From contig DOWL01000181.1 in the NCBI GenBank assembly GCA_003519585.1, positions 13,861 through 33,380 of the forward strand: DNA of 19,520 nt. The letters are read 5' to 3'. The notes under the pieces were generated by a model. The model made no database searches. It worked only from the letters and a program-made list of their open reading frames with translations, and was not told the origin of the DNA. Shown here one piece after another: positions 7,953 through 14,344 of this stretch (positions are counted from its first letter, which is position 1; every line of letters starts with the position of its first letter). A program made the translations under genes and the position numbers. Source of the stretch: Nocardioides sp. Its GTDB lineage: Bacteria; Actinomycetota; Actinomycetes; Propionibacteriales; Nocardioidaceae.

Positions 7953-8699
7953 TTAGTGGATCGACCGATGCCCGCCCGCATCCAGATGCAGCACCCCACC
8001 ATGCAGCACGTCAGCTTCGGGGTCGAGCAGCATCGTCACCGCCCAGGCGACCTCGTCGGGGGTGGGCAGCCGGCCCAGCGAGGTGCCGGCGGCGTACGAC
8101 GCCCACTGCTCCTCGACGCTGATGCCCTTCTCGGCGGCGGCTCGCTCGACCAGCGCGTGCAGCCGTGGGGTGTCCGCGGGACCGGGGCTGAGCGTGTGGG
8201 TGGTGATGCCGCGGGGGCCGTAGACGTCTCCCAGTTGGCGCATCAGGTTGAAGACCGCGGCGTTGATCGCGCCGGGGCCGGCGCTGGAGGGTTTGGGTTC
8301 GAAGCCCAATGACCCCGCGAACATCACGATCCGCGAACCCGGCTCCAAGCGGTCGTCGACGGCGCGGACCAGTCGCAGCAGCCCGCCGAGCTTGATGTCG
8401 GCGCCCCGAGCCAGATCGCTGGGCGCGACGGTCTCGACGGACCCCGCGATCGGGAGCCCGGCCGCGAAGACCGCCATCCGCACCGGGCCGTCGATCGCGG
8501 CGCGAAGTACCTCGATGGCTGAATCGTCCGCGATGTCGGCCACGCACGGCGTCACGCCCGGGACCTCGGCCGCCAAAGTAGCGAGCTCGTCGGCGATCCG
8601 GCCCACCCCCAGCACCCGCTGGCCGCGGCCGGTCAGCCGCTCGGTCACCGCCCGGCCGAAGGCACCCGTCGCGCCGACGACGACACACAGGTCAGCCAT
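7953..8699 (-). CDS. SDR-family protein lacking the Tyr-Lys catalytic pair
   Basis: A 248-residue Rossmann-fold protein. The cofactor loop is VVVGATGAFGRAV (6-18) and the family NAG-like position reads FAAG (78-81). The strand before the active site ends FAGS with Ser130, but the expected YxxxK is replaced by PGAINAAVF (142-150): neither Tyr nor Lys is present. The C-terminal LSPGPADTP (170-178) and HLDAGGH (238-244) blocks are normal. It could bind NAD(P) without classical dehydrogenase activity, or use different residues. Its start ATGGCTGA overlaps the stop of the preceding Dabb-like gene by 8 nt, so it is the last gene of the HAD/tautomerase operon. A dihydrodiol-dehydrogenase role would fit the pathway context but is doubtful without the catalytic pair. 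Confidence 0.82.
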   Translation of the reverse strand: MADLCVVVGATGAFGRAVTERLTGRGQRVLGVGRIADELATLAAEVPGVTPCVADIADDSAIEVLRAAIDGPVRMAVFAAGLPIAGSVETVAPSDLARGADIKLGGLLRLVRAVDDRLEPGSRIVMFAGSLGFEPKPSSAGPGAINAAVFNLMRQLGDVYGPRGITTHTLSPGPADTPRLHALVERAAAEKGISVEEQWASYAAGTSLGRLPTPDEVAWAVTMLLDPEADVLHGGVLHLDAGGHRSIH

Positions 8700-9003
8700 C
8701 GGAGCGCTCCGGATCGAAGTCGACCACCGCGAGTTCGAAGTACGCACTCAGCTCGGGCAACAGAGCCTGATGGGCAGGGTGGGCGAGGTACGCCGTGAGT
8801 GCGTCCGGATCGGGGAGTGACGCCTCGAGCAGGTAGTCCCAGCACAGCGGCCGGTCGTACTCGTTGGCCGCGACCCGCCAGCCCTCGATGCCCGGGATCT
8901 CGGCTCCGAGGGAGCGAAGCCGACCAGTGAGGTCAGCTTCGGCGGACGGGTCCGCCTCCACATCCGGCTGGCGCCGGAGCAGCACCACGTGGCGCACCGT
9001 CAT
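8692..9003 (-). CDS. Dabb-like (stress-responsive alpha/beta-barrel) small protein
   Basis: A 103-residue protein beginning MTVRHVVLLRRQPDV. It has the pattern of dimeric alpha+beta ferredoxin-like barrels of the Dabb/EthD/NIPSNAP type: strand 1 with HVVLL, a helix (LTGRLRSLGAEIPG), then YDRPLCWDYLLEASLPDPDALTAYLAHPAHQAL, where the aligned HPAHQ block is typical. Such proteins are often found in aromatic catabolic operons, where some catalyse cyclisations or decarboxylations and most have no known activity. The ATG at 9003 overlaps the stop of the NTF2-like gene (TGATG), and its own stop lies 8 nt inside the SDR gene, so it is tightly coupled on both sides. Confidence 0.78.
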   Translation of the reverse strand: MTVRHVVLLRRQPDVEADPSAEADLTGRLRSLGAEIPGIEGWRVAANEYDRPLCWDYLLEASLPDPDALTAYLAHPAHQALLPELSAYFELAVVDFDPERSDG

Positions 9004-9455
9004 CAGTGGCTCGCCAGCGGATAGCCGCGTCCGGCGTAGTCGAAGCCGACCAGCTCGTTGATCTGGGCGGCACGGTCGGCCGGGGCCGCGTAGTAGGCGC
9101 GGATCTCGGAGATCCGCAGCGTCTCGGGGTCGAAGGCGTACCACTCCGCGCCGCGCAACGTCGCGCTGGCGTTCTTCCAGTGGGTCCACTCCATCACCGC
9201 CTCGGGGGAGTCGTGGCTGACGATGAGCCGGTCGACCGTCCACTGCGAGCCGAGGGTGGCCACGCACTCCTGCCAGCCGCGCGCGATCGTCTCGGCCGAC
9301 CGCCACGGCACGCCGGCGAGGCCCGGCGGGAAGTAGTGCACGGCGTCCGGGGTGAAGCAGGCGACCAAGGCGTCGAAGTCGGCGGCGTTGCAGGCATCGA
9401 AGTACCGCCGCATCAATGCCTCGTAGTCGGCCGGCCCGACCGAGGTCTCAGCCAT
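9003..9455 (-). CDS. NTF2-like (SnoaL-type) protein
   Basis: A 150-residue protein of the cone-shaped nuclear-transport-factor-2-like fold. Visible signs are YEALMRRYFDACNAADFDALVACFTPDAVHYFPPG (11-45), the standard N-terminal helices followed by the first pocket strand, then AVMEWTHWKN and ETLRISEIRAYYA near the C-terminus. Family members act as isomerases, hydrolases or small subunits of ring-hydroxylating oxygenases, or simply bind small molecules; this one has no diagnostic catalytic pair I can name. The ATG at 9455 gives an 8-nt ATGGCTGA overlap with the tautomerase stop. An upstream ATG in frame would add a Pro/Arg-rich tail lying in the tautomerase gene and is unlikely. It is part of the HAD-tautomerase-NTF2-Dabb-SDR operon. 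Confidence 0.82.
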   Translation of the reverse strand: MAETSVGPADYEALMRRYFDACNAADFDALVACFTPDAVHYFPPGLAGVPWRSAETIARGWQECVATLGSQWTVDRLIVSHDSPEAVMEWTHWKNASATLRGAEWYAFDPETLRISEIRAYYAAPADRAAQINELVGFDYAGRGYPLASH

Positions 9456-9684
9456 CGCGCTCGGCCTGCGCCCGGGCTCGGGCCTCGACCTCCTCGCGGC
9501 GGGCGACACTCGCCGGTACGCCACCGATGCCCCATGCCTCCGGCGGGAACTGGGTGATGTAGGTCCGGACCCGATCGATCGGCGTGTCGACGACCTCGGC
9601 GACCAGCTCCGCGAGCCGCCGGTGCAGCTCCTCGATCACCTCCGGCGGACGCCCCTCCATCAAGTCGACGCGCACGAGCGGCAT
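9448..9684 (-). CDS. 4-oxalocrotonate tautomerase
   Basis: A 78-residue protein starting MPLVRVDLMEG. After Met removal the N-terminal Pro1 is the catalytic base of 4-oxalocrotonate tautomerase. The partner Arg residues near position 11 (EGRPPE) and 39 (DRVRTYI) are present, as is the AWGIGG block that matches the family's conserved WGIGG. The enzyme interconverts the enol and keto forms of 2-hydroxymuconate on the oxalocrotonate branch of the catechol meta-cleavage pathway. It is somewhat longer than the common 62-residue form, with an Arg/Glu/Ala-rich C-terminal extension. It has the strongest ribosome binding site in this operon. Its start lies 25 bp inside the broken HAD gene, and its stop overlaps the NTF2-like gene by 8 bp. 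It fits the decarboxylase and hydratase encoded at 12800-14337. Confidence 0.92.
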   Translation of the reverse strand: MPLVRVDLMEGRPPEVIEELHRRLAELVAEVVDTPIDRVRTYITQFPPEAWGIGGVPASVARREEVEARARAQAERDG

Positions 9685-10372
9685 CTCACTCCTCCTTCGC
9701 TAGGCCCAGCTTTGTTCAGGCCCAGGCGACTACGGGCCTCGGCGATGGCACCGGCCCGGTCGTCGTACCGGACCTCGATGGTCTGCAGCCCCGCGGCCAC
9801 CCCGCCGGCCACGTTGACCGGCATGTCGTCGAGGTAGACGACCTCCTCGGCCGGCACGCCGGTCGCGGCCACCCCTGCGGCGTACGCCGCAGGATCGGGT
9901 TTGAGCACGCCGGTGAGGGAGGCGTCGACCACCGCATCGAAGTGCGTGAGCCACTCCTGGGCATCCACCCACTCCGGGCCGTGGAAGTCGGTGAGGTCGT
10001 TGGTCAGCGCCACCACGGGAAGGCCCGCGGCCCGGGCGTCGACCATCAGCTCGACCATCTCGGCGTTGACGTACTCCGACTCGGGACAGTCGTAGAGCAG
10101 CTCGATCAGGTCGAAGGTGGTCCACCCCTCGTGGCCGAGGGCCGTCCCGACCTCGGCGGCCCGCTGCGCCCAGTACGCACGCTCGGTCACCTCGTGGCGC
10201 AGCATCGCCTGCCACAGCTCGTCGCCGTCACCGGCGAAGTCGGTCTCCTCGACGTACGCGCGAACTCCGGCTGCGCCTCGACGACGCTGCCGCGCACCAG
10301 CTCCCGGCCGTTGCGCAGCACCACGCCACCGAGGTCGAGGAGCAGGGCACGGGCGGGACGCGGCGGAGCCAT
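9660..10372 (-). pseudogene. HAD-family hydrolase with a one-base frameshift
   Basis: The first part (MAPPRPARALLLDLGGVVLRNG...) runs from the ATG at 10372 in one frame. The rest runs in another frame from about position 10256 (YVEETDFAGDGDELW onward) to a stop at 9660. The total length is one base short of a multiple of three, so one missing base near 10256-10258, in a GCGCG stretch, would restore a 237-residue protein. HAD motifs are all present across the two pieces: motif I LLLDLGGVV (nucleophile Asp, with the second Asp replaced by Gly as in some phosphatase subfamilies), motif II ALTND, motif III Lys in VLKPDP, and motif IV YLDDMP. It is the first gene of the SDR operon and has the candidate operator boxes upstream. 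Either the gene is truly broken or this is a sequencing or assembly error. Confidence 0.8.
9689..9697 (-). promoter_or_regulatory. Strong ribosome binding site of the tautomerase gene
   Basis: On the minus strand this reads AAGGAGGAG, 4 nt before the ATG at 9684. It lies inside the 3' end of the HAD gene, so tautomerase translation does not depend on the upstream frame being intact. Confidence 0.75.
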
Positions 10373-10496
10373 GGCGCACAGCGTCCCCTCGCGCGAAGGT
10401 TCGGACAAGGTGGGCCGTTCCGCAGGGCGGGACCCTCGTGTTCTGTTCTGCGGGACGACGTTCCCCAAAACGGGACGCTCCGAACACCCTCTTGGC
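10373..10496. promoter_or_regulatory. Divergent promoter region with three candidate operator boxes
   Basis: This region separates the HAD operon (minus) from the reductase gene (plus). It contains three 17-bp elements of the form GTTCY-N7-GGGAC at 10417-10433, 10440-10456 and 10460-10476. Starts are 23 and 20 bp apart, so they would sit on about the same face of the helix. The same element recurs in two other promoters of this locus. Binding by the locus-encoded IclR regulator is inference. Confidence 0.6.
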
Positions 10497-11432
10497 ATGC
10501 CTCTGCTGGTGCGCTCCCTGACCCTCGAGTCGGCCGGCGTGCTCTCCGTCGAGCTCGTCGACCCGGACGGCGCCGAACTCCCGGCGTGGGAGCCGGGCGC
10601 CCATCTGGACCTGCGGCTGCCCGACGCGATGTCGCGCCAGTACTCGCTCTGCGGCGACCCCGCCGACCGGTCCCGCTACCGGCTCGGGGTGTTGCGGGAG
10701 GAGCGCAGCCGCGGCGGCTCGGCCTACGTGCACGACGTGCTCCGCCCGGGTGATCACGTCGAGCACGGCGGCCCGCGCAACCACTTCCGCCTGGAGCCCG
10801 CCGCGTCCTACGTCTTCGTGGCCGGGGGTATCGGCATCACCCCGATCCTGCCGATGCTCGCCGAAGCGACGTCGCGAGGCGCCGACTGGACCCTCCTGTA
10901 CGGCGGCCGGACCGCGGCGTCGATGGCCTTCACCCGCGAGCTCGCGGCGTACGGCGACCGCGTGACGTACTGGCCGCAGGACACCCACGGCCTCCTCGAC
11001 CTGGCCTCGCTCCTCGACCTGCCCCGCCCCGACACCCTGGTCTACGCCTGCGGGCCTGAGCCGCTGCTCGCCGCGGTCGAGGCGCGGATGACCGCGTGGC
11101 CGGCGGCGTCCCTGCACCTCGAGCGATTCTCCGCGCCCGTCGTCGAGCGCGACCCGGCCGACGAGCACGCGCTCGAAGTGGTGCTGGCCGACTCCGGCCG
11201 CACCCTGCTCGTGCCCCAAGCGCGCTCCATCCTCGATGTCCTCGAGGAGGAGGGGGTCGAGGTGCTCAGCGACTGCCGGGAGGGGATCTGCGGGACCTGC
11301 GAGGTCAAGGTCGTCGAGGGCGAGGTCGACCACCGTGACTACGTGCTCAGCGAGCCGGAGAAGCGGGCCAACACGTGCATGATGGTCTGCGTCTCGCGCG
11401 CCTGCGGGAAGCGGCTGGTGCTCGGCCTCTGA
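10497..11432 (+). CDS. PDR/VanB-type flavin- and [2Fe-2S]-containing oxidoreductase
   Basis: A 311-residue protein with the three-domain order of phthalate dioxygenase reductase and VanB. First comes a flavin-binding barrel (RQYS at 47-50), then an NAD-binding domain (GGIGITPI at 110-117, YACGP at 183-187), then a C-terminal plant-type ferredoxin with CREGICGTC (C260, C265, C268) and a fourth Cys at 298 in MMVCVSRA. Such proteins pass electrons from NADH to a Rieske oxygenase that hydroxylates or demethylates an aromatic substrate. No oxygenase alpha subunit is in the window, so the partner must lie elsewhere. The ATG at 10497 is 20 bp after the last candidate operator box and has no recognisable ribosome binding site, so a leaderless mRNA is possible. 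It is transcribed divergently from the HAD operon. Confidence 0.9.
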   Translation: MPLLVRSLTLESAGVLSVELVDPDGAELPAWEPGAHLDLRLPDAMSRQYSLCGDPADRSRYRLGVLREERSRGGSAYVHDVLRPGDHVEHGGPRNHFRLEPAASYVFVAGGIGITPILPMLAEATSRGADWTLLYGGRTAASMAFTRELAAYGDRVTYWPQDTHGLLDLASLLDLPRPDTLVYACGPEPLLAAVEARMTAWPAASLHLERFSAPVVERDPADEHALEVVLADSGRTLLVPQARSILDVLEEEGVEVLSDCREGICGTCEVKVVEGEVDHRDYVLSEPEKRANTCMMVCVSRACGKRLVLGL

Positions 11433-11519
11433 CGAACCGTTCCGGAGGACGGCACGATCGCGTCCCGCGGAGAGGGACGCCACGACTCGGTGGTTCGAGG
11501 CTGGTCGGACCATCGGCAC
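11433..11519 (+). promoter_or_regulatory. Promoter region with two candidate operator boxes
   Basis: Two 17-bp elements lie between the reductase stop and the CMD-like gene: GTTCC-N7-GGCAC at 11439-11455 and the perfect inverted repeat GTCCC-N7-GGGAC at 11462-11478, with starts 23 bp apart. The spacing and form match the boxes at the other two promoters of the locus, which suggests that the CMD-like gene is separately regulated by the same factor. Confidence 0.5.
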
Positions 11520-12125
11520 ATGACACGCATGGAACCGATCGCGGCCGAGGAGTGCACGGACCCCGAGTTGGCCGAAGCGATGGGACACTTCGCAAGGACG
11601 CTGGGCTTCGTGCCGAACAGCATCCTCACGATGCAGCGGGTGCCCGCTCTTGCCAAGGCCGTGATCGGGCTCAACCGCGCGGTCTTCGCCCCGGACGGCG
11701 AGGTCGACCTCGGCCTCAAGCGCCTCGTCGCCCATGTGGCCAGCACTGCATCCGGCTGCCAGTACTGCAAGGCCCACACCACGGTGAGCGCGACCCGCCA
11801 CGGGGTTTCGGACGAGAAGATGGCATCGATCTACGAGTACGCCACCAGTGATCTGTTCACCCCAGCGGAACGGGCGGCGCTGGACTTCGCGATGGAGGCG
11901 GCCTCGGTGCCGAACGCCGTGACCGACGCGTCGTACGCCACGCTCGCCGAGCACTGGACCGAGACGCAGATCGTCGAGCTCCTGGGTGTCGTGTGCATGT
12001 TCGGTGTCTTCAACCGCTGGAACGACTCGATGGCCACCCCGCTTGAGGAGCTCCCGCTGGCCCGGGCCGAGGAGCTGATCGGCGACCGGGGCTGGACTGC
12101 CGGGAAGCACGCAGGCAGCGCTTAG
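11520..12125 (+). CDS. Carboxymuconolactone decarboxylase/AhpD-like protein
   Basis: A 201-residue helical protein with the CMD/AhpD signature SGCQYCKAHT: Cys80 and Cys83 form a CxxC and His86 follows at the usual distance. Proteins with this motif are peroxidase-like redox enzymes and are often annotated as CMD-family or alkylhydroperoxidase-like. True gamma-carboxymuconolactone decarboxylases lack the CxxC, so I do not call it a decarboxylase. The C-terminal half (FNRWNDSMATPLEE near 164-177) is typical of the longer AhpD-like group. I chose the ATG at 11520; an in-frame ATG lies at 11529, and a GTG at 11490 is less likely because it is close to the operator boxes. No ribosome binding site is obvious. 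Its role may be peroxide or radical defence during oxygenase activity; this is inference. Confidence 0.85.
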   Translation: MTRMEPIAAEECTDPELAEAMGHFARTLGFVPNSILTMQRVPALAKAVIGLNRAVFAPDGEVDLGLKRLVAHVASTASGCQYCKAHTTVSATRHGVSDEKMASIYEYATSDLFTPAERAALDFAMEAASVPNAVTDASYATLAEHWTETQIVELLGVVCMFGVFNRWNDSMATPLEELPLARAEELIGDRGWTAGKHAGSA

Positions 12126-12152
12126 CCCGGCCTGGCGGAACGTGCGGTCGGG
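12126..12152. terminator. Possible weak bidirectional hairpin between convergent genes
   Basis: CCCGGCC at 12126-12132 can pair with GGTCGGG at 12146-12152 (one G-U type pair) around a 13-base loop. It lies in the 28-bp gap between the CMD-like gene and the convergent operon end. There is no T-run, so this is only a possible terminator. Confidence 0.25.
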
Positions 12153-12153
12153 T

Positions 12154-12444
12154 CTACTCGACTCCAGGCACGATGCGGATGTCGCGCTGGGCTCCATCGC
12201 CGAGGGCGTCGAGGGCCGCGGCATAGGCCGCGGTGTCGTGCGCCGCCCGGGCCGCCTCCACCGACTCGAACTCGATCAGCACGGTCCGGGTCTCCTCGCC
12301 CAGCTCGTAGACCTGCTCGGGGTTGCCGCGGGCCAGGAACCGTCCGCCCGACTCGATGAGTGCGGGTCCGGCCAGGGCGGCGTACGCCGCGACCTTGTCG
12401 GGGTCGGTGATCTCGTCGTAGGTGGCGACCCAGTAGGCGGTCAT
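12154..12444 (-). CDS. DUF1330-like small protein
   Basis: A 96-residue protein starting MTAYWVATYDEITDPDKVAAYAALAGPALIE. The AYWVA strand, the D-P-x-x-hxxY helix start, the GGRFLARG turn and the VLIEFESVEAARAAHDTAAYAAAL block match the DUF1330 group of dimeric alpha/beta barrels. The biochemical role of the group is not established; members are often next to catabolic genes. The ATG at 12444 overlaps the Rieske gene stop (ATGA), so it is the last gene of the IclR operon. A longer open frame extends upstream antisense to nothing useful and encodes only Arg/Pro-rich shadow sequence. Confidence 0.8.
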   Translation of the reverse strand: MTAYWVATYDEITDPDKVAAYAALAGPALIESGGRFLARGNPEQVYELGEETRTVLIEFESVEAARAAHDTAAYAAALDALGDGAQRDIRIVPGVE

Positions 12445-12803
12445 GAGCTTCCTCTCGCGTAGGCCCGGAGCCGCTCCGACCAGGAGAGCTCGGGCTCGAC
12501 CTTCACCTCGGCGTACAGCATCTCGCCCTCCGCCACGACCGGATGCAGGGGGAGGGGCGTCTCGGCCGCGTTGCGGCAGGCACCGGTCGCCAGGTCGAAG
12601 GCGTACCAGTGCCCGGGGCAGACCAGGCAGCCGTCGCGGACCAGCCCGGCGGCCAGCGGGTTCTGCTTGTGCGGACACAGGGCGTCGGTGACCACGAGCC
12701 GGTCGCCGAGGTCGAGGACCAGGTAGGAGCGGTCCTCGTGCGTGACCGTCCAGCGCTCGCGGCCGGCGGGGTCGCCGAGCGGGACCCGCACGACCTCGGT
12801 CAT
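12441..12803 (-). CDS. Rieske-type [2Fe-2S] ferredoxin
   Basis: A 120-residue protein consisting of a single Rieske domain. The cluster ligands are in CPH (Cys43, His45) and CPGH (Cys62, His65), 16 residues apart, followed by the usual WYAFDLATG strand. Length and composition fit a soluble ferredoxin component that transfers electrons to a ring-hydroxylating oxygenase, or a NirD-like domain. There is no signal peptide or membrane anchor. It sits between the decarboxylase and the DUF1330-like gene, with 4-nt ATGA overlaps on both sides, so it is co-translated with meta-cleavage enzymes. A link to the reductase at 10497 is plausible, although that protein already carries its own ferredoxin domain. 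Confidence 0.9.
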   Translation of the reverse strand: MTEVVRVPLGDPAGRERWTVTHEDRSYLVLDLGDRLVVTDALCPHKQNPLAAGLVRDGCLVCPGHWYAFDLATGACRNAAETPLPLHPVVAEGEMLYAEVKVEPELSWSERLRAYARGSS

Positions 12804-13552
12804 CGGACCGCGAGCTCCAGCGAGCCGAGCCGGTCGATCGTCGCGACCACGACGTCGCCCGCGGTGACGGGTACGGCGGCCGTGAGCCCACCCGAGAGGA
12901 TCACGTCACCGGCCCGCAACCCCTCGTCGTGCGCGGCGAGCGCACGGACCAGCCAGGCGACCGCGGCAGCCGGGTGGCCGAGCGACGCGGCGCCCGATGC
13001 GGTCGCGACCACGTCGCCGTTGTGCTCGAGCACGACCCCCACGAGGCGCAGGTCGATGCCGGCGAGAGGCACAGGGGAGCCGACGACGTAGCGGCCGGCG
13101 GAGGCGTTGTCGGCCACCACGTCGGGCATCGTGAACCGGTAGTCGGTGTAACGGGAGTCGAGGACCTCGATGCCGACCGCGACGCCGGCGGTTGCCGCCA
13201 GCACCTCGGTGGCCGTGACGTGGGCGCCGGCGAGGTGCTGGCCCATCACGAAGACGATCTCCGGCTCGCAGCGCGGGCTGATGTGCCGGCTCGTGTCCAG
13301 CGGCTCGCCGACGTCGAGGACGTGCTCGGCGGCCAGGAAGCCGTAGATCGGCGCGTCGACCCCGACCTGCTGCTGCTTGCCCCGGCTGGTGACCCCGAGC
13401 TTCCAGCCGATCAGGTCGCCGAAGTCGGCCCGCTGGGCGCGCTGGACCTCGTAGGCGGACTCGAGATCCAGGGACATCGAGTCGCTCAGCTGCGGGATGG
13501 CTCGCCGCTCCCGGCGCGCGGCACGCAGCAGTTCCACGCCGTCGTCCGCCAT
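12800..13552 (-). CDS. 4-oxalocrotonate decarboxylase (DmpH/XylI type)
   Basis: A 250-residue member of the hydratase/decarboxylase fold. VGVDAPIYGFL (63-73) and the later VVADNASAGRYV block resemble the decarboxylases DmpH and XylI more than the hydratases. The metal-binding Glu residues are visible as EPE (Glu96, Glu98) and as Glu129 before DSR (132-134). The enzyme decarboxylates 2-oxohex-3-enedioate to 2-oxopent-4-enoate with Mg or Mn, normally in complex with the hydratase, which is encoded directly upstream. I used the ATG at 13552 (TGATG with the hydratase stop); a GTG at 13555 is one codon earlier. The assignment between decarboxylase and hydratase rests on remembered family sequences and could be swapped. 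Confidence 0.85.
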   Translation of the reverse strand: MADDGVELLRAARRERRAIPQLSDSMSLDLESAYEVQRAQRADFGDLIGWKLGVTSRGKQQQVGVDAPIYGFLAAEHVLDVGEPLDTSRHISPRCEPEIVFVMGQHLAGAHVTATEVLAATAGVAVGIEVLDSRYTDYRFTMPDVVADNASAGRYVVGSPVPLAGIDLRLVGVVLEHNGDVVATASGAASLGHPAAAVAWLVRALAAHDEGLRAGDVILSGGLTAAVPVTAGDVVVATIDRLGSLELAVR

Positions 13553-14337
13553 CACTCCACCACCCGCAGGGTCACCGGGCCGAGCCGGTCGAAGTCGGCG
13601 CGGAACACGTCGCCCGCGGCCATGGGTACGGCGGCGTGCAGCGCCCCGGTCATCACCAGATGACCCGGCTCGAGCGCGATGCCGTTCTCGCCGAGCACGT
13701 TGGCGAGCCAGGCCACCACCGCGAGCGGGTCGCCGAGCGCAGCCGCGCCCGCGCCGGTGTCGATCAGCTCGCCGTTGCGGGTCAGCGTCATGCCGACGTA
13801 GCGCGGGTCGACCTCGGTCAGGGGCACGATGCGGGAGGAGACGGCGAACGCGCCGTTGGAGGCCAGGTCGGCGACCGTGTCGGCGAGCTTGATCCGCCAG
13901 TCCTCGAACCGCGAGTCGACGATCTCGACCGAGGCACAGACCCCGGCCACTGCCCGGGCCGCGTCGGTGACCAGGACTCCCGGACCCGCGAGCCGCTCGC
14001 CCATCACGGCGATGACCTCGGCCTCCATCTTGGGCTGGATCAGCCCGGACATGGAGACCGTGCCGCCATCGACGTGGACGGTGGAGCCGAGGATCGGGGC
14101 GAAGTCGGGGGAGTCGACGCCGATCATCCGCTGCATCGGCTTGGAGGTGAGGCCCACCTTGTAGCCGACGATGCTGTCACCGTCGGCCAGGAGGAGCGCG
14201 ACCAACTCCTTCTGCACGGCGTAGCCGTCGGCCATTCCGAGGGTCGGGTCGTCGTCGGTGAACGGCTTGATCTGCACCCGGTCGCGGCGTGCGTCGTAGA
14301 GCGCTCGCGCCTTTCCGGCGGCGTCGATGATGGGCAC
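13552..14337 (-). CDS. 2-oxopent-4-enoate hydratase (DmpE/XylJ type)
   Basis: A 261-residue protein, the same length as DmpE. It resembles the hydratase branch: VGLTSKPMQRMIGVDSPDF (61-79) and DWRIKLADTVADLAS (146-160). Metal-binding Glu residues are seen as EAE (105, 107) and Glu138 before DSR (141-143), with the LIQPKMEAE strand. It adds water to 2-hydroxypenta-2,4-dienoate to give 4-hydroxy-2-oxovalerate, the substrate of the aldolase that should follow elsewhere. The best start is the GTG at 14337, 7 nt after the IclR stop; a longer open frame upstream is only IclR shadow. It overlaps the decarboxylase start, which fits the known physical complex of the two enzymes. Confidence 0.87.
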   Translation of the reverse strand: MPIIDAAGKARALYDARRDRVQIKPFTDDDPTLGMADGYAVQKELVALLLADGDSIVGYKVGLTSKPMQRMIGVDSPDFAPILGSTVHVDGGTVSMSGLIQPKMEAEVIAVMGERLAGPGVLVTDAARAVAGVCASVEIVDSRFEDWRIKLADTVADLASNGAFAVSSRIVPLTEVDPRYVGMTLTRNGELIDTGAGAAALGDPLAVVAWLANVLGENGIALEPGHLVMTGALHAAVPMAAGDVFRADFDRLGPVTLRVVE

Positions 14338-14344
14338 GGTCTGG

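Noticed and set aside
11493..11509. Possible further operator box (GTTCG-N7-TCGGA)
   Set aside because: Only weak arm similarity and the wrong right arm; not counted among the eight boxes.
11520..12125. Calling the CMD-like protein gamma-carboxymuconolactone decarboxylase
   Set aside because: The CxxC-His signature is typical of AhpD-like redox members, and the pathway here is meta-cleavage, not beta-ketoadipate.
10373..12224. Minus-strand open frame extending the HAD C-terminal part upstream through the reductase and CMD-like genes
   Set aside because: It is antisense to two well-supported plus-strand genes; the true HAD N-terminus is in another frame and shows a frameshift.
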